Assembly (NCBI GenBank): GCA_964344765.1
Contig: CAYFOM010000049.1
Location: 1-29,055, forward strand
Length of the DNA stretch: 29,055 bases
Reading direction: 5' to 3'
DNA from: JACNIZ01 sp964344765
GTDB taxonomy: Bacteria > Planctomycetota > UBA1135
A program made the position numbers and the translations under genes. This document shows, one piece after another, positions 8,761-16,497 of this stretch (position 1 is its first letter; each line of letters starts with the position of its first letter). Below the pieces are notes generated by a model, which saw only the letters and a program-made list of their open reading frames with translations, made no database searches and was not told the origin of the DNA.

Positions 8761-10059
8761 CTAGATGAACTCTACATCCAGGTAGTGCGTCGAGCACGAG
8801 ATGCAAGGATCATAAGCGCGCACCAGCATCTCCATTTGCTGACGGATCACATCTTGATCCATATGGAGAATTTCCGGTACCAGCTTTTCAAAATCCTTCT
8901 GGATGTTGCCGTGGTTTTGGTTGGTCGGAATGCTGACGTTCGCACGCGTGCACACGCCGTCGTCATCAAACTCGTAGCGGTGGAACAAAATTCCACGCGG
9001 AGCTTCGACGGCACCCGCACCGCAACCGGCTTGCACCTTGACGTCGGGGCGTTCGGGCTTGATGCCGGCAGTGAGGATTTCGTCGATCAGCTCGATCGAG
9101 CGCTCGACCACCTGCACCGTTTCGACGACCTGCGCCACCGAGTTCATGTACGGGTTGCAGCAGCCTTTGATCAATCCCAAATCGGCGGCTACCTTCTTCG
9201 CCAGCGGCGACAGGTAGTCGGCGTTGAGGTTGAAGCGTGCCAGCGAACCGACCATGTAAGCATCGCGGTGCCACTTGGCCCACTTGGCGGTGGACTGCGG
9301 AACCACGTACTCATTGACGACGTTTTCGAAGTCTTGCACCGAAGCAACCTGGTCGCTGTCTGTCGTGCCGACCTCGCCGTGGTAGAACGGATAGGTCGGC
9401 TTGTTGACCAAAGCGACGAATTCGGTTTCGCGAGTGAATCCGGGAATTCCGCCGGCCAGCGATCCAACGACCTCGGCTAGCGCAGTCAGCTTGGGAATTG
9501 CAGCGACCAACTCGGCCTTGAGCATGTGCAAGTCGGATGCCTTCGGCAGCTTGGCAAATCCACCGGGGACCAAACGCACCGGGTGGGTCTTGCGGCCGGC
9601 CAGCTTCTCCATCATCAAGTTGCCGAGGCGGTGCAGGTCAATGACCACATTGACCACGTCGGGATGGCTGCCGACCAGCGGCACCACCGACTTCTGCCCG
9701 AGCAAGTCCGGAGTCACCAGGTAACCGACGTGCAAGATATGCGATTCAATCTGCTCGCCGTAGTGAGTCAGTACGCGCAGCTTGTCGGTCTGCTCACTGA
9801 TCGGGATTTGCATCGCGTTTTCGATCGCTTTGATCGCCGCCAGCGAGTGCGTCACCGAGCAGATCCCGCAGATCCGCGAAACCACCGTCTGAATGTCTTC
9901 GTACTTGCGCCCACGCACCATCGCTTCAAAGAAGCGCGGCGCTTCCGGCACCTGCCATTCCAACTTTTCAATCACGCCGTCTTTGGCGCGCACGCGGATG
10001 TTGCCGTGGCCCTCCACGCGCGTGATGTGATGAACATTGATGTCAACGGTTTGCGTCAT
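8761..10059 (-). CDS. hydA: Group 3b [NiFe]-hydrogenase large (alpha) subunit
   Basis: The 432-residue protein carries the NiFe active site. The L1 motif is R62-I-C64-G-I-C67-S-V-T-H71 and the L2 motif is D417-P-C419-I-S-C422-S-T-H425. Those four cysteines bind nickel and iron. The RVEGHG segment near residue 14 holds the conserved glutamate E16. Seven residues (YLDVEFI) follow H425 and are the expected tail removed by the maturation protease encoded next in the operon. Subunit order and partner types (beta, gamma, delta, alpha) match the cytoplasmic sulfhydrogenase type from Pyrococcus (hydBGDA, also called hyhBGSL). These enzymes couple H2 to NAD(P)H and can also reduce sulfur in some organisms. 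The start lies 7 bases after the small-subunit stop. Confidence 0.95.
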   Translation of the reverse strand: MTQTVDINVHHITRVEGHGNIRVRAKDGVIEKLEWQVPEAPRFFEAMVRGRKYEDIQTVVSRICGICSVTHSLAAIKAIENAMQIPISEQTDKLRVLTHYGEQIESHILHVGYLVTPDLLGQKSVVPLVGSHPDVVNVVIDLHRLGNLMMEKLAGRKTHPVRLVPGGFAKLPKASDLHMLKAELVAAIPKLTALAEVVGSLAGGIPGFTRETEFVALVNKPTYPFYHGEVGTTDSDQVASVQDFENVVNEYVVPQSTAKWAKWHRDAYMVGSLARFNLNADYLSPLAKKVAADLGLIKGCCNPYMNSVAQVVETVQVVERSIELIDEILTAGIKPERPDVKVQAGCGAGAVEAPRGILFHRYEFDDDGVCTRANVSIPTNQNHGNIQKDFEKLVPEILHMDQDVIRQQMEMLVRAYDPCISCSTHYLDVEFI

Positions 10060-10066
10060 CTGTTAC

Positions 10067-10798
10067 TCACTTGCTCCCGAAGAGCTCTAGCTTGTTATGG
10101 AGATCATCCACGGACTTTCCATGCAGCGCGGCAGCTTCGCGCGCTGCTTCGATGTTGGCATTGGGCAAAATGCCGCGGCAGCCAAAGCACCAGTAGCCGT
10201 TACTTGGGCAACGCGCATCGCATCCGGCGCGCGTAACCGGTCCTAGGCAAATTTCGTCGAACTCGTAGCGGCAGCCGTTTTCCTTCATCTTGCACTCGAC
10301 GCAAACCGGGTGCTCCGGCAACTGCGGCCGGCGTCCGGTCAGCAAGCACTTGACGACGTGCGCCAACTCCGACGCCTCGATCGGGCAACCAGGCACGACA
10401 AAGTCGACCTTAATCACCTCGTGCAGCGCCTTAGTGCGGAAGGTATCGAACTGCTTCTGGTTGGCTTCATAGCCGTAGACCTCCTTCTTCACCTCTTGCA
10501 GCGAGAAGTTGTTCTTCAGCTTGTTGACGCCACCCAGCATCGCGCAAGCACCCAACGCCACCACGTACTTGGCGCGGTAGCGAATGTCGCGCACGCGCAT
10601 TTCGTCGGAAGGCCGTGTCACCGAACCTTCGATGATGGCGACGTCATAAGTGTCGCTTTGATCCGACATCGCCTCGCGCCACTCGACCGGATCGACGAGC
10701 TCGAGCAGCTTCAGCAGTTCGTCTTCCATGTTGACGATCTGCAGCTGGCATCCCTCGCAGCAGGCGAGGTCAAAGATTGCAATTCTCGGCTTGGCCAT
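10067..10798 (-). CDS. hydD: Group 3b [NiFe]-hydrogenase small (delta) subunit
   Basis: This 243-residue electron-transfer subunit lacks a Tat signal peptide, which agrees with a cytoplasmic enzyme. The proximal 4Fe-4S site is made by C14-x2-C17, C85 in GACA and C138 in GCP. A second group of cysteines (C166, C169, C176, C184, C193, C197, C204, C207) is enough for two more 4Fe-4S clusters, as expected for a relay from the NiFe site to the beta and gamma subunits. The start overlaps the stop of the gamma gene by one base (TAATG), and the large-subunit gene follows 7 bases later. The unusual spelling LACCEGCQ places an extra cysteine (C13) beside the first ligand. Confidence 0.95.
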   Translation of the reverse strand: MAKPRIAIFDLACCEGCQLQIVNMEDELLKLLELVDPVEWREAMSDQSDTYDVAIIEGSVTRPSDEMRVRDIRYRAKYVVALGACAMLGGVNKLKNNFSLQEVKKEVYGYEANQKQFDTFRTKALHEVIKVDFVVPGCPIEASELAHVVKCLLTGRRPQLPEHPVCVECKMKENGCRYEFDEICLGPVTRAGCDARCPSNGYWCFGCRGILPNANIEAAREAAALHGKSVDDLHNKLELFGSK

Positions 10799-11661
10799 TA
10801 GATTGCCTCCTTAACCGATTTCACATCCGTGTACTTGAACACCGGCCCGGACTGGCAGCAGTACAGTCCGTTGATTTGGCAGTGTCCACATTTGCCAACG
10901 CCGCACTTCATGTGGCGTTCCAACGACAAGAAGACTTGATCTTCTTGCAGACTAATCTTGCGCAGCTCGCTCATGACGAAGCGATACATGATCGGCGGGC
11001 CGCAGACGATGGTGGTGGTCAGCGCCGGGTCGAAATCGACCTTTGGAATCAAGCGCGTGATCACACCTACGCGCCCTGCCCATGCCGGGCCGGACGGATC
11101 GATCTGGTCGACGGTATCCAAGTAGCGCACATCGGGGCGCGTCGACCAATCTTGCAAGTCCTTCAAGAACAAGCGATCGGCCGGGGTACGCGAACCGAAC
11201 ATGATCGTGACCTTGCCGTAGTCGTCGCGGTTGTCGAGCACGTAGTGGATCGCCGAACGCACCGGCACCAAGCCGATGCCGCCGCAGACGAACAGCAGAT
11301 CGCGGCCTTTCATTTCGGTGTCGACCGGGAAGGTCGTGCCGAACGGACCGCGCAGTCCGACTTTTTGCCCTACTACCATATTGTGCAGCACACCAGTGAC
11401 GGAACCCGCTTTGCGGATCACCATCTCCAGTTCGCCGGGCTTGGAGCGCGTCGGCGACGAGCTGATCGAAATCGGAGCTTCGCCGATGCCGGGCACAGTC
11501 ACACTCATGAACTGGCCGGGCATGTAGCTGAAGTCGTCGCCTTCATCGAGGCGGAAGCGGTAAAACATTTCCGCGTCGGTCATGCGTTCCATCTCGACGA
11601 TGGTTGCAGGCGTCGGCAGGTAAATGCTGGACTTTTCAGGCGCAGTTGCGGTTTGGGTCAT
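10798..11661 (-). CDS. hydG: Hydrogenase FAD/NAD(P)-binding (gamma) subunit
   Basis: The 287-residue subunit resembles ferredoxin-NADP reductase and dihydroorotate dehydrogenase electron-transfer subunits. It exchanges electrons between the iron-sulfur relay and NAD(P). The FAD-binding barrel includes PISISSSP (about residues 63-70). The nucleotide-binding half includes the glycine-rich VCGGIGLVPVRS (about 125-136) and CGPPIMYRF (about 220-228). A C-terminal 2Fe-2S site is formed by C253, C258, C261 and C268 or C269. I chose the ATG at 11661 because a GGAGG Shine-Dalgarno sequence (11669-11673) sits 7 bases upstream; a GTG three bases earlier is also possible. The ATG overlaps the stop of the beta gene (TGATG). 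It is cytoplasmic and acts in the tetrameric hydrogenase. Confidence 0.94.
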   Translation of the reverse strand: MTQTATAPEKSSIYLPTPATIVEMERMTDAEMFYRFRLDEGDDFSYMPGQFMSVTVPGIGEAPISISSSPTRSKPGELEMVIRKAGSVTGVLHNMVVGQKVGLRGPFGTTFPVDTEMKGRDLLFVCGGIGLVPVRSAIHYVLDNRDDYGKVTIMFGSRTPADRLFLKDLQDWSTRPDVRYLDTVDQIDPSGPAWAGRVGVITRLIPKVDFDPALTTTIVCGPPIMYRFVMSELRKISLQEDQVFLSLERHMKCGVGKCGHCQINGLYCCQSGPVFKYTDVKSVKEAI

Positions 11662-12743
11662 CACGCTTCCTCCAGCAGGCGGTTGTAGATTTCCACGGGG
11701 TTGGCAATCTGGGTGGTGCAGGAGCTAATGCAGCGCCCGCAGCCGACGCAAGTGATCTCGCCGATCGCGTCGTAAGCGTACTTGCCTTTGCGGAAGTAAC
11801 GATGGCGATACCGCGCTGCCGGCAGTGGCCGGAAGTCGTGGTTGCCTGCCACCTTGGCAAACGCAGTGGTCATGCAGCTGTCCCAGCAACGAATGCGTTG
11901 ACCGGATTCCATATCCCAGTTCAACTCATCCGAAACATCGAAGCAGTAGCAGGTCGGGCAAACCATGTTGCACGAGCCGCAGCTGTGGCAAAGTCTGGCC
12001 TTTTCTTCCCAAACCGGATGGTCGTAGGTGCGCTCCAACAACTCGGGCAAATCCAGCGGATCCATCTTCAACTCATGCTTGCGCAGAAGTTCGCGATTCG
12101 CTGCCCAAACTGCATCGCGCAGTCCGAGGTCGGCGTCTGAAACCGTAGGCGAAGAAGCGCCATTGCCTCCACCACCTCCAACGGTAGCGCCGACCTCGAC
12201 CGCAGCAAGGCGCTCCATTAGCACCTCGCCCTTCTCGGTTTTGGCTTCGATCATGGTGGTGCCATCGGTCAGTTGCGTCAGCAAAACATCGTGGCCGACG
12301 CAATCAGCTCCGGTAGCCGTTCCCATGAACCCTGCGAACACATTCTCCGACGCCGTTTGGACGTCGCTCACCACAATGGTCGCTTTTTCGCGGTAAGCAA
12401 AATAGTGTTCGTCGCGATTGTCCTTGGCGAAGGTCTTGTCCATCTGGTTGATGGCGACCATGTCGTACGGGTGAACTCCGAGTAGGACAAATTCCTCGTT
12501 GTTCATCACCGACTCAAAAACGCCGTCGGTGGTGAACGTCAGCAGCACCTCGCGCTGCGGTTGCAAGTACTTCTTCGGGGGAAGAATACTGACGTCATAA
12601 TCAAGTCGCAGGTCAGAAGCGTCATACAGTTTGTCGAAAGCAAACTGCTCGTCTTGTGCCTGCGGAGCGTAAGTGGTGAAGTCGCGAATGAGTGCTTCCA
12701 CCCAGTCCTTCAACCCGGCCGCATCTACCTTCCGTATTTTCAT
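11661..12743 (-). CDS. hydB: Hydrogenase 4Fe-4S (beta) subunit
   Basis: This 360-residue protein is the first gene of the hydrogenase operon. Two ferredoxin-type 4Fe-4S motifs lie near its C-terminus: C252-x2-C255-x2-C258-x3-C262 and C332-x2-C335-x2-C338-x3-C342. In sulfhydrogenases this subunit passes electrons to the gamma flavoprotein, and in Pyrococcus it is tied to sulfur reductase activity. The N-terminal 240 residues match the layout of family members but contain a short glycine- and serine-rich insert (about 185-199). A gaggga Shine-Dalgarno-like sequence precedes the ATG at 12743 (12749-12754 on the plus strand). The divergent intergenic region upstream probably holds the operon promoter. 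Confidence 0.93.
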   Translation of the reverse strand: MKIRKVDAAGLKDWVEALIRDFTTYAPQAQDEQFAFDKLYDASDLRLDYDVSILPPKKYLQPQREVLLTFTTDGVFESVMNNEEFVLLGVHPYDMVAINQMDKTFAKDNRDEHYFAYREKATIVVSDVQTASENVFAGFMGTATGADCVGHDVLLTQLTDGTTMIEAKTEKGEVLMERLAAVEVGATVGGGGGNGASSPTVSDADLGLRDAVWAANRELLRKHELKMDPLDLPELLERTYDHPVWEEKARLCHSCGSCNMVCPTCYCFDVSDELNWDMESGQRIRCWDSCMTTAFAKVAGNHDFRPLPAARYRHRYFRKGKYAYDAIGEITCVGCGRCISSCTTQIANPVEIYNRLLEEA

Positions 12744-12906
12744 GGCAGTCCCTCGGAACTAGCAAGGCTGAACCCATTGGTCCGCCGCCAAGAATTAACC
12801 CAAAATGCCGAATTTAGAAGGGCTTAATTCGAGGAATAGGGTGGGATTTTCTAGCGATTTAGGTTAAGTCAGACATAAGTCCCAGTCCCGTTCATTGGAG
12901 CGAATA
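12744..12906. promoter_or_regulatory. Divergent control region between hydB and the CNBD gene
   Basis: These 163 bases separate the hydrogenase operon from the divergent cyclic-nucleotide-binding-domain gene and should contain both promoters. The sequence is more AT-rich than the surrounding genes in its middle part. I see no clear CRP/FNR box (TGTGA or TTGAT half sites) and no clear sigma-54 GG/GC element. The most striking structure is the inverted repeat listed separately. Confidence 0.6.
12792..12830. repeat. Inverted repeat, candidate operator of the hydrogenase operon
   Basis: The arm GAATTAACCC (12792-12801) is matched by GGGCTTAATTC (12820-12830), whose complement is GAATTAAGCCC. The arms agree at 10 of 11 positions if one base is bulged, with an 18-base centre. 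The site lies in the middle of the divergent control region. It could be a dimeric regulator site or a transcript hairpin; the regulator is not known. Confidence 0.4.
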
Positions 12907-13386
12907 ATGGACCCTAAATACACTGAAATTCTGGCCGCAGATCCGTTCTTCAAGGGCATGTCGGAGGCCGACCTCGAGACGGTATCCGGTTGCTGCAGTA
13001 GCGACGAATTTGGCGAGGGCGAGTACCTGTTCCATCAGGGTGATCCAGCCCAAGAGTTCTTCCTGATTAAGGAAGGCGCGGTTTCGCTGGAGATTCAACT
13101 GGGCGAACAAGCTCCCATCGTCATCCAGACCCGCGGCGCCGGCAAGGTGCTCGGGTGGTCGTGGATTTTCCCCGGTGAAGAATGGAAGTTCAACGCACGC
13201 GTGATCCGTCCGGTCAAGACCGTGACCATTCACACGCCATGCTTGAACGCCAAGATCGAGAAGGATTCGGCGCTTGGTTACGAGTTGCTTCGCCGCGTCG
13301 CGCGCATCATGATGGATCGACTGCAAGCCACCCGCATGCAGCTGATGGACATCTACGCGCCGGGTGAAACAACCTCACTGTACTAA
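12907..13386 (+). CDS. Stand-alone cyclic nucleotide-binding domain protein
   Basis: The 159-residue protein is a single CRP-type cNMP-binding beta-barrel. It includes the FGEGEYLFHQGDPAQEFFLIKEG segment pattern (about residues 33-57) and a glycine-rich GAGKVLGWSW stretch (about 77-86) where the phosphate-binding cassette would be. It ends in a helical tail and has no helix-turn-helix domain, so it is not a normal CRP/FNR transcription factor. The canonical phosphate-binding arginine is not obvious, so it may bind another ligand or act by protein contact. Related proteins are found next to group 3b hydrogenase genes in other bacteria. The ATG at 12907 is chosen because GGAG (12897-12900) lies 6 bases upstream; a TTG at 12895 would overlap that site. 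The DUF3667 gene follows after 3 bases. Confidence 0.85.
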   Translation: MDPKYTEILAADPFFKGMSEADLETVSGCCSSDEFGEGEYLFHQGDPAQEFFLIKEGAVSLEIQLGEQAPIVIQTRGAGKVLGWSWIFPGEEWKFNARVIRPVKTVTIHTPCLNAKIEKDSALGYELLRRVARIMMDRLQATRMQLMDIYAPGETTSLY

Positions 13387-13389
13387 CGC

Positions 13390-14238
13390 TTGAAGCCACT
13401 AAATTCCTGTTGCCCGAGCTGCGGAAGCTCGGGCATGCAAGCCTTTTGCCCTGCCTGCGGCGAGAAACGGCTGGACGAGGAAGATCTACGTACTCGGGTG
13501 CTGGTCAGCCAGTTCTTGGGCGGATTTTTCAACCTGGACAACAAGTTCTGGCGCACGCTGATCAGCCTGGCGACGAAGCCCGGTCTTCTCACCGCCGAAG
13601 CCCGACGGGGCCGACGCAATCGCTACATGCGACCGGTGCAGCTTTTTCTGCTGTGCAACTTGCTGTACTTCTGGCTGCAACCGTTCACCGGCGCCAACAC
13701 GCTGGCAAATTCGATGCAAAGCCACCTCGAGCGCCAACCGCATTCGGAGTTTGCGCTGGCACGGGTGCAGCAGCGGTTGGAAGAAACGCAAGAAAGCCAA
13801 GCGACGTACATCCCCCGCTTTCAGGACAAACTGGATAGTACGTCGCGCACGATGGTGTTCGTGCTGTTGCCGTTGTTCGCACTACTCTTAATCGGTGTGT
13901 GCTTACCGCGCCGCCCACCACTGGCGATCTTGCTTCATCTCAGCGTTGAGTTTGTGTGCTTCCTGCTGGTGGTCTGCTTCCTGTTGTGGTTCGTTGCGCT
14001 GCGCCTATTTGTCACCTACGTCACTGCACTGCCCGACGCGATCCGCAACGAGGCATTTTTAACCACGGCTGGCATGTTGCTGCCGGTTGGTATGTGGCTG
14101 ACCTTCGCCCTGAAGCGTAACTTTGATTTTTCGACCCTGCAAGCGGCGTTGCGCGGAGCCGCCTTCGCCGCGCTGACGCTATTCCCAATCCTCGCCTTCC
14201 GCTTCCTAACCTTCCTTTACTGTCTGTATACAGTTTGA
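13390..14238 (+). CDS. Zinc-ribbon membrane protein of the DUF3667 type
   Basis: The 282-residue protein begins with a zinc ribbon (C8-x2-C11 and C20-x2-C23). A soluble stretch follows with the pattern of DUF3667 proteins: FLGGFFNLDNKFWRTL, a TKPGLL motif and GRRNRYMRP leading into the first membrane segment. About five membrane segments follow (roughly 77-95, 152-172, 180-210, 224-244, 252-278). The function of the family is unknown. The start is a TTG only 3 bases after the previous stop, with no clear Shine-Dalgarno sequence. The next Met (residue 16) would destroy the first half of the zinc ribbon, so TTG with translational coupling is preferred. It converges on the porin gene, with 4 bases between the stops. 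Confidence 0.78.
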   Translation: MKPLNSCCPSCGSSGMQAFCPACGEKRLDEEDLRTRVLVSQFLGGFFNLDNKFWRTLISLATKPGLLTAEARRGRRNRYMRPVQLFLLCNLLYFWLQPFTGANTLANSMQSHLERQPHSEFALARVQQRLEETQESQATYIPRFQDKLDSTSRTMVFVLLPLFALLLIGVCLPRRPPLAILLHLSVEFVCFLLVVCFLLWFVALRLFVTYVTALPDAIRNEAFLTTAGMLLPVGMWLTFALKRNFDFSTLQAALRGAAFAALTLFPILAFRFLTFLYCLYTV

Positions 14239-14242
14239 CCGA

Positions 14243-15331
14243 CTAGAAGGTCACCTCGACGCGGATGCACGGCACCCAAGTGTCTTCGTATTGACCGCCG
14301 GGATTGCTGACGAACTGCACGCACGGCTGGATGGCGACGTTGTCGCTGACGACGAAGCGGTAATAGCCTTCCCAAATTTGCTCGGCGCCGGCGGTGAATG
14401 GGCTGCCGGGTGCGGTGCTTAAATCACCGTGTAAGTGCAACAACCCAAATTCGTCGTGTTCGCGCGCTGCAAAGGGTTCGCGCCACACTACGCCAAGTGC
14501 GGTGTGATGGCCGAAGGGGCTGATCGAGTCGTCGGAAAAGGCGACGCGGCAGAGGCCGTCGATATTGTGCTCGGGAATGATGGTGCCTTCGCCGCTGAAG
14601 TAGAAACCGTTGGCGCCGCCACAGTTGCTGCCGTCCCAACAAGTGAAATCGCCGGAGTAGTACCAGCCGCCGGCGGCGAAGTGGGCGCCTTCTAAAGAGT
14701 GATAGCCGGCTTCGACCAAAACGGCTGGGTTATCGGGATCGAAGACTCCAGTCTTGAGGTAGCTGGAACCGCCGATTTGGTAGTCCAGGAACACACCTTC
14801 GACCGGGTCGGGATACGACACGATGCCCATCATCGAAACCGGCAGCGCGGCGGCGGCGTTGTGGAAGTTGGCGCCGACTTCGGTGGTGTAAAAATGCTCG
14901 TTGGCGTCCATGCGACCGATCTGGACCGTCCACCCCTGCTCCCACGCTTCGTGGCGGATCCACAACTGCGCCAGCAGCGAATCCGGCTCGGCATCTAGGT
15001 AGGAGGTCTCCTGCAAACTGCCGACGTCGATCGAACCGTTGTCGCCGGCGATGTGCCACAAATCGGTGCCGAGAGTGGTTGACGGAAGGTCAAACAACTG
15101 CTCCAAATCGGCTTCCATGTGCAGCGACAGCCAGTAGCGGCCGGCCGACGACTGCGGGTTGGCGCCGCCGCCTAAGTTGCGCGTCCAGTCGCCAATCAGC
15201 AGGCCCTCGAAGGAAATTGCATCGCTCCAAGAGTCAGGTTCCTGGGCCAAAGATGGTGCCGTCACCGACGCCCAAACGAGCGCGGCGACAACACCTATAG
15301 TTCCCCCTGGGATGAGGCCCCTTCTAGACAT
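14243..15331 (-). CDS. OprB-type carbohydrate-selective porin
   Basis: The 362-residue protein has a signal peptide (cleavage likely after A29 in SLAQ). The mature part has features of OprB-family outer-membrane porins: alternating beta strands, an IGRMDANEHFYTT segment (about 136-150) and a barrel-like end closing on the terminal phenylalanine (VEVTF). Family members form trimeric channels that take up sugars, and the terminal Phe is the usual signal for barrel assembly. It supports a diderm envelope. Four cysteines near residues 232-238 and 345-355 are unusual for porins and might form disulfides. It lies 71 bases downstream of the three-gene secreted family on the same strand, so joint transcription is possible. 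Confidence 0.82.
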   Translation of the reverse strand: MSRRGLIPGGTIGVVAALVWASVTAPSLAQEPDSWSDAISFEGLLIGDWTRNLGGGANPQSSAGRYWLSLHMEADLEQLFDLPSTTLGTDLWHIAGDNGSIDVGSLQETSYLDAEPDSLLAQLWIRHEAWEQGWTVQIGRMDANEHFYTTEVGANFHNAAAALPVSMMGIVSYPDPVEGVFLDYQIGGSSYLKTGVFDPDNPAVLVEAGYHSLEGAHFAAGGWYYSGDFTCWDGSNCGGANGFYFSGEGTIIPEHNIDGLCRVAFSDDSISPFGHHTALGVVWREPFAAREHDEFGLLHLHGDLSTAPGSPFTAGAEQIWEGYYRFVVSDNVAIQPCVQFVSNPGGQYEDTWVPCIRVEVTF

Positions 15332-15372
15332 GGCCTAGAAATAAGCCGAGGGCACACGGGCACAAGCCCAAA

Positions 15373-15389
15373 TTTGAGATTGTTTCTCA
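15373..15389 (-). terminator. Weak hairpin between the secreted-protein genes and the porin gene
   Basis: TGAGA (15375-15379) pairs with TCTCA (15385-15389) around a 5-base loop, and ATTTGA (15372-15377) can alternatively pair with TCAAAT (15393-15398). On the minus strand this falls 14-30 bases after the stop of the preceding gene. There is no run of T after it, so it is at most a weak or Rho-assisted terminator. Confidence 0.2.
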
Positions 15390-15402
15390 GTATCAAATAT
15401 CC

Positions 15403-16497
15403 CTACAAAGCTTGATGACGCAAAGCGTTGCTCAAGCCGACCGCCGTTCCCCCACGGAAGCAGACGGCCTGTGTGTAGTAGTCCCCCGTGAGCGGCGGAA
15501 TGGTGAAGCTTTGGCTGGTCGGGCCGACCGGCCGATCCGCCATGAAATTCGGGTCGATCAGCACGTTGGCCCCGCCAAACAAAATGGGCGACGCCGCCGG
15601 CTGGGTGGAATAAACCAGCTTCATCCCGTCGAAGCCGACGCCCTCGGGGTCGCTGAGCTGGAAGGTCACGGTGTTGCCGGTTTTGACCTCGAGATCGACG
15701 TCGAGCAAACCGTTGTCGAGTGTGGTGGATGTGCCGCCTAGGTCTTCGGCCCAATAGCGATTGGTGTCGACGGGTCCGCCGTAGAGTTGCAGGTAAAAGC
15801 CCGTATGGGGAATGCAGCCGAACCAATAACAACCTTGGAATGCGTTGGCATTCGACGCGCCTCGATCCCACCAAGTGAAGGTACAAGTGTTTCCATACCC
15901 TCCGCCGGCGATCCACGGTCCGGAATCACTGCTTTCCCAAACTTGGCCCCAACCCATTTGACGTTGCTCCAACGGGTCGGAGGTCAGATTGCATTCGACA
16001 CCGTAGAGGTCCACGGTGATCGCCCAACAAGCTAAAGCACCATTGTTTCCGCCCGGCAAACCCGCCAATGCATAACTGCAATCCGCTACCGGCCAATTCA
16101 CCGGCCCGGCGCAGTACACCGAATGGTCGTAAATGTAGAGATCCATCGCCACTCCATTCGGATTGGTGGATGACGAGCAATACAGGAACTGCAGTCCATT
16201 GACCTGCTCGGTGTGATCCGTGCTGAGATCGTAAAGCGTGTTGTTATCCACCCACTCTTGGTTGGCACCGGGAATGGAGTAGTAGTTGGATAGCTGGCCA
16301 TTGTTCACAATTAAGCGTTCGCCGATTCGCGCGCTTCGCTCGCCACTATCCTGCCAACCGAACTTAGGGCTAAAAGTCCCCGCATGCTTCGGCGTGACGG
16401 CTCGCTCCCACTCCATCGCGAGCTTGGCTTGTTCTTGAGCCGGCAGTTGCGAAACGAAAAAGAATGCACAAAGAGGAATGAGGCTAAAGTGAATCAT
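15403..16497 (-). CDS. Secreted cysteine-containing protein, tandem family member C
   Basis: I do not recognise this 364-residue family. It has a signal peptide (cleavage likely after A20, LPA-QEQ) and is about half identical by eye to the next two genes upstream. Shared blocks are STDHTEQ, YCSS..NPNG, YCAGPVNWP..DC, GLPGGNNGA..CW, GVEC, GCYW, GGPVDTNRYWAEDLGG and the end LSNALRHQAL. The six family cysteines are C107, C129, C140, C157, C169 and C223, likely forming disulfides in an exported protein. This copy alone adds C205 and C228. The last 100 residues look like a separate beta-rich module. The ATG at 16497 overlaps the stop of the upstream paralogue (TGATG); a TTG just before it is less likely. 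Function unknown; it may be a surface or binding protein. Confidence 0.85.
   Translation of the reverse strand: MIHFSLIPLCAFFFVSQLPAQEQAKLAMEWERAVTPKHAGTFSPKFGWQDSGERSARIGERLIVNNGQLSNYYSIPGANQEWVDNNTLYDLSTDHTEQVNGLQFLYCSSSTNPNGVAMDLYIYDHSVYCAGPVNWPVADCSYALAGLPGGNNGALACWAITVDLYGVECNLTSDPLEQRQMGWGQVWESSDSGPWIAGGGYGNTCTFTWWDRGASNANAFQGCYWFGCIPHTGFYLQLYGGPVDTNRYWAEDLGGTSTTLDNGLLDVDLEVKTGNTVTFQLSDPEGVGFDGMKLVYSTQPAASPILFGGANVLIDPNFMADRPVGPTSQSFTIPPLTGDYYTQAVCFRGGTAVGLSNALRHQAL

Noticed and set aside
8708..8806. In-frame upstream extension of the hydrogenase maturation protease
   Set aside because: It overlaps the large-subunit gene, and the family signature normally begins within the first ten residues, as it does with the ATG at 8707.
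10777..11688. A 303-codon plus-strand frame opposite the hydrogenase gamma subunit gene
   Set aside because: It is an antisense shadow of a clearly conserved flavoprotein gene, with histidine- and alanine-rich composition and no domain.
12895..12906. TTG start for the cyclic nucleotide-binding domain protein
   Set aside because: The TTG overlaps the GGAG Shine-Dalgarno site that serves the ATG at 12907.
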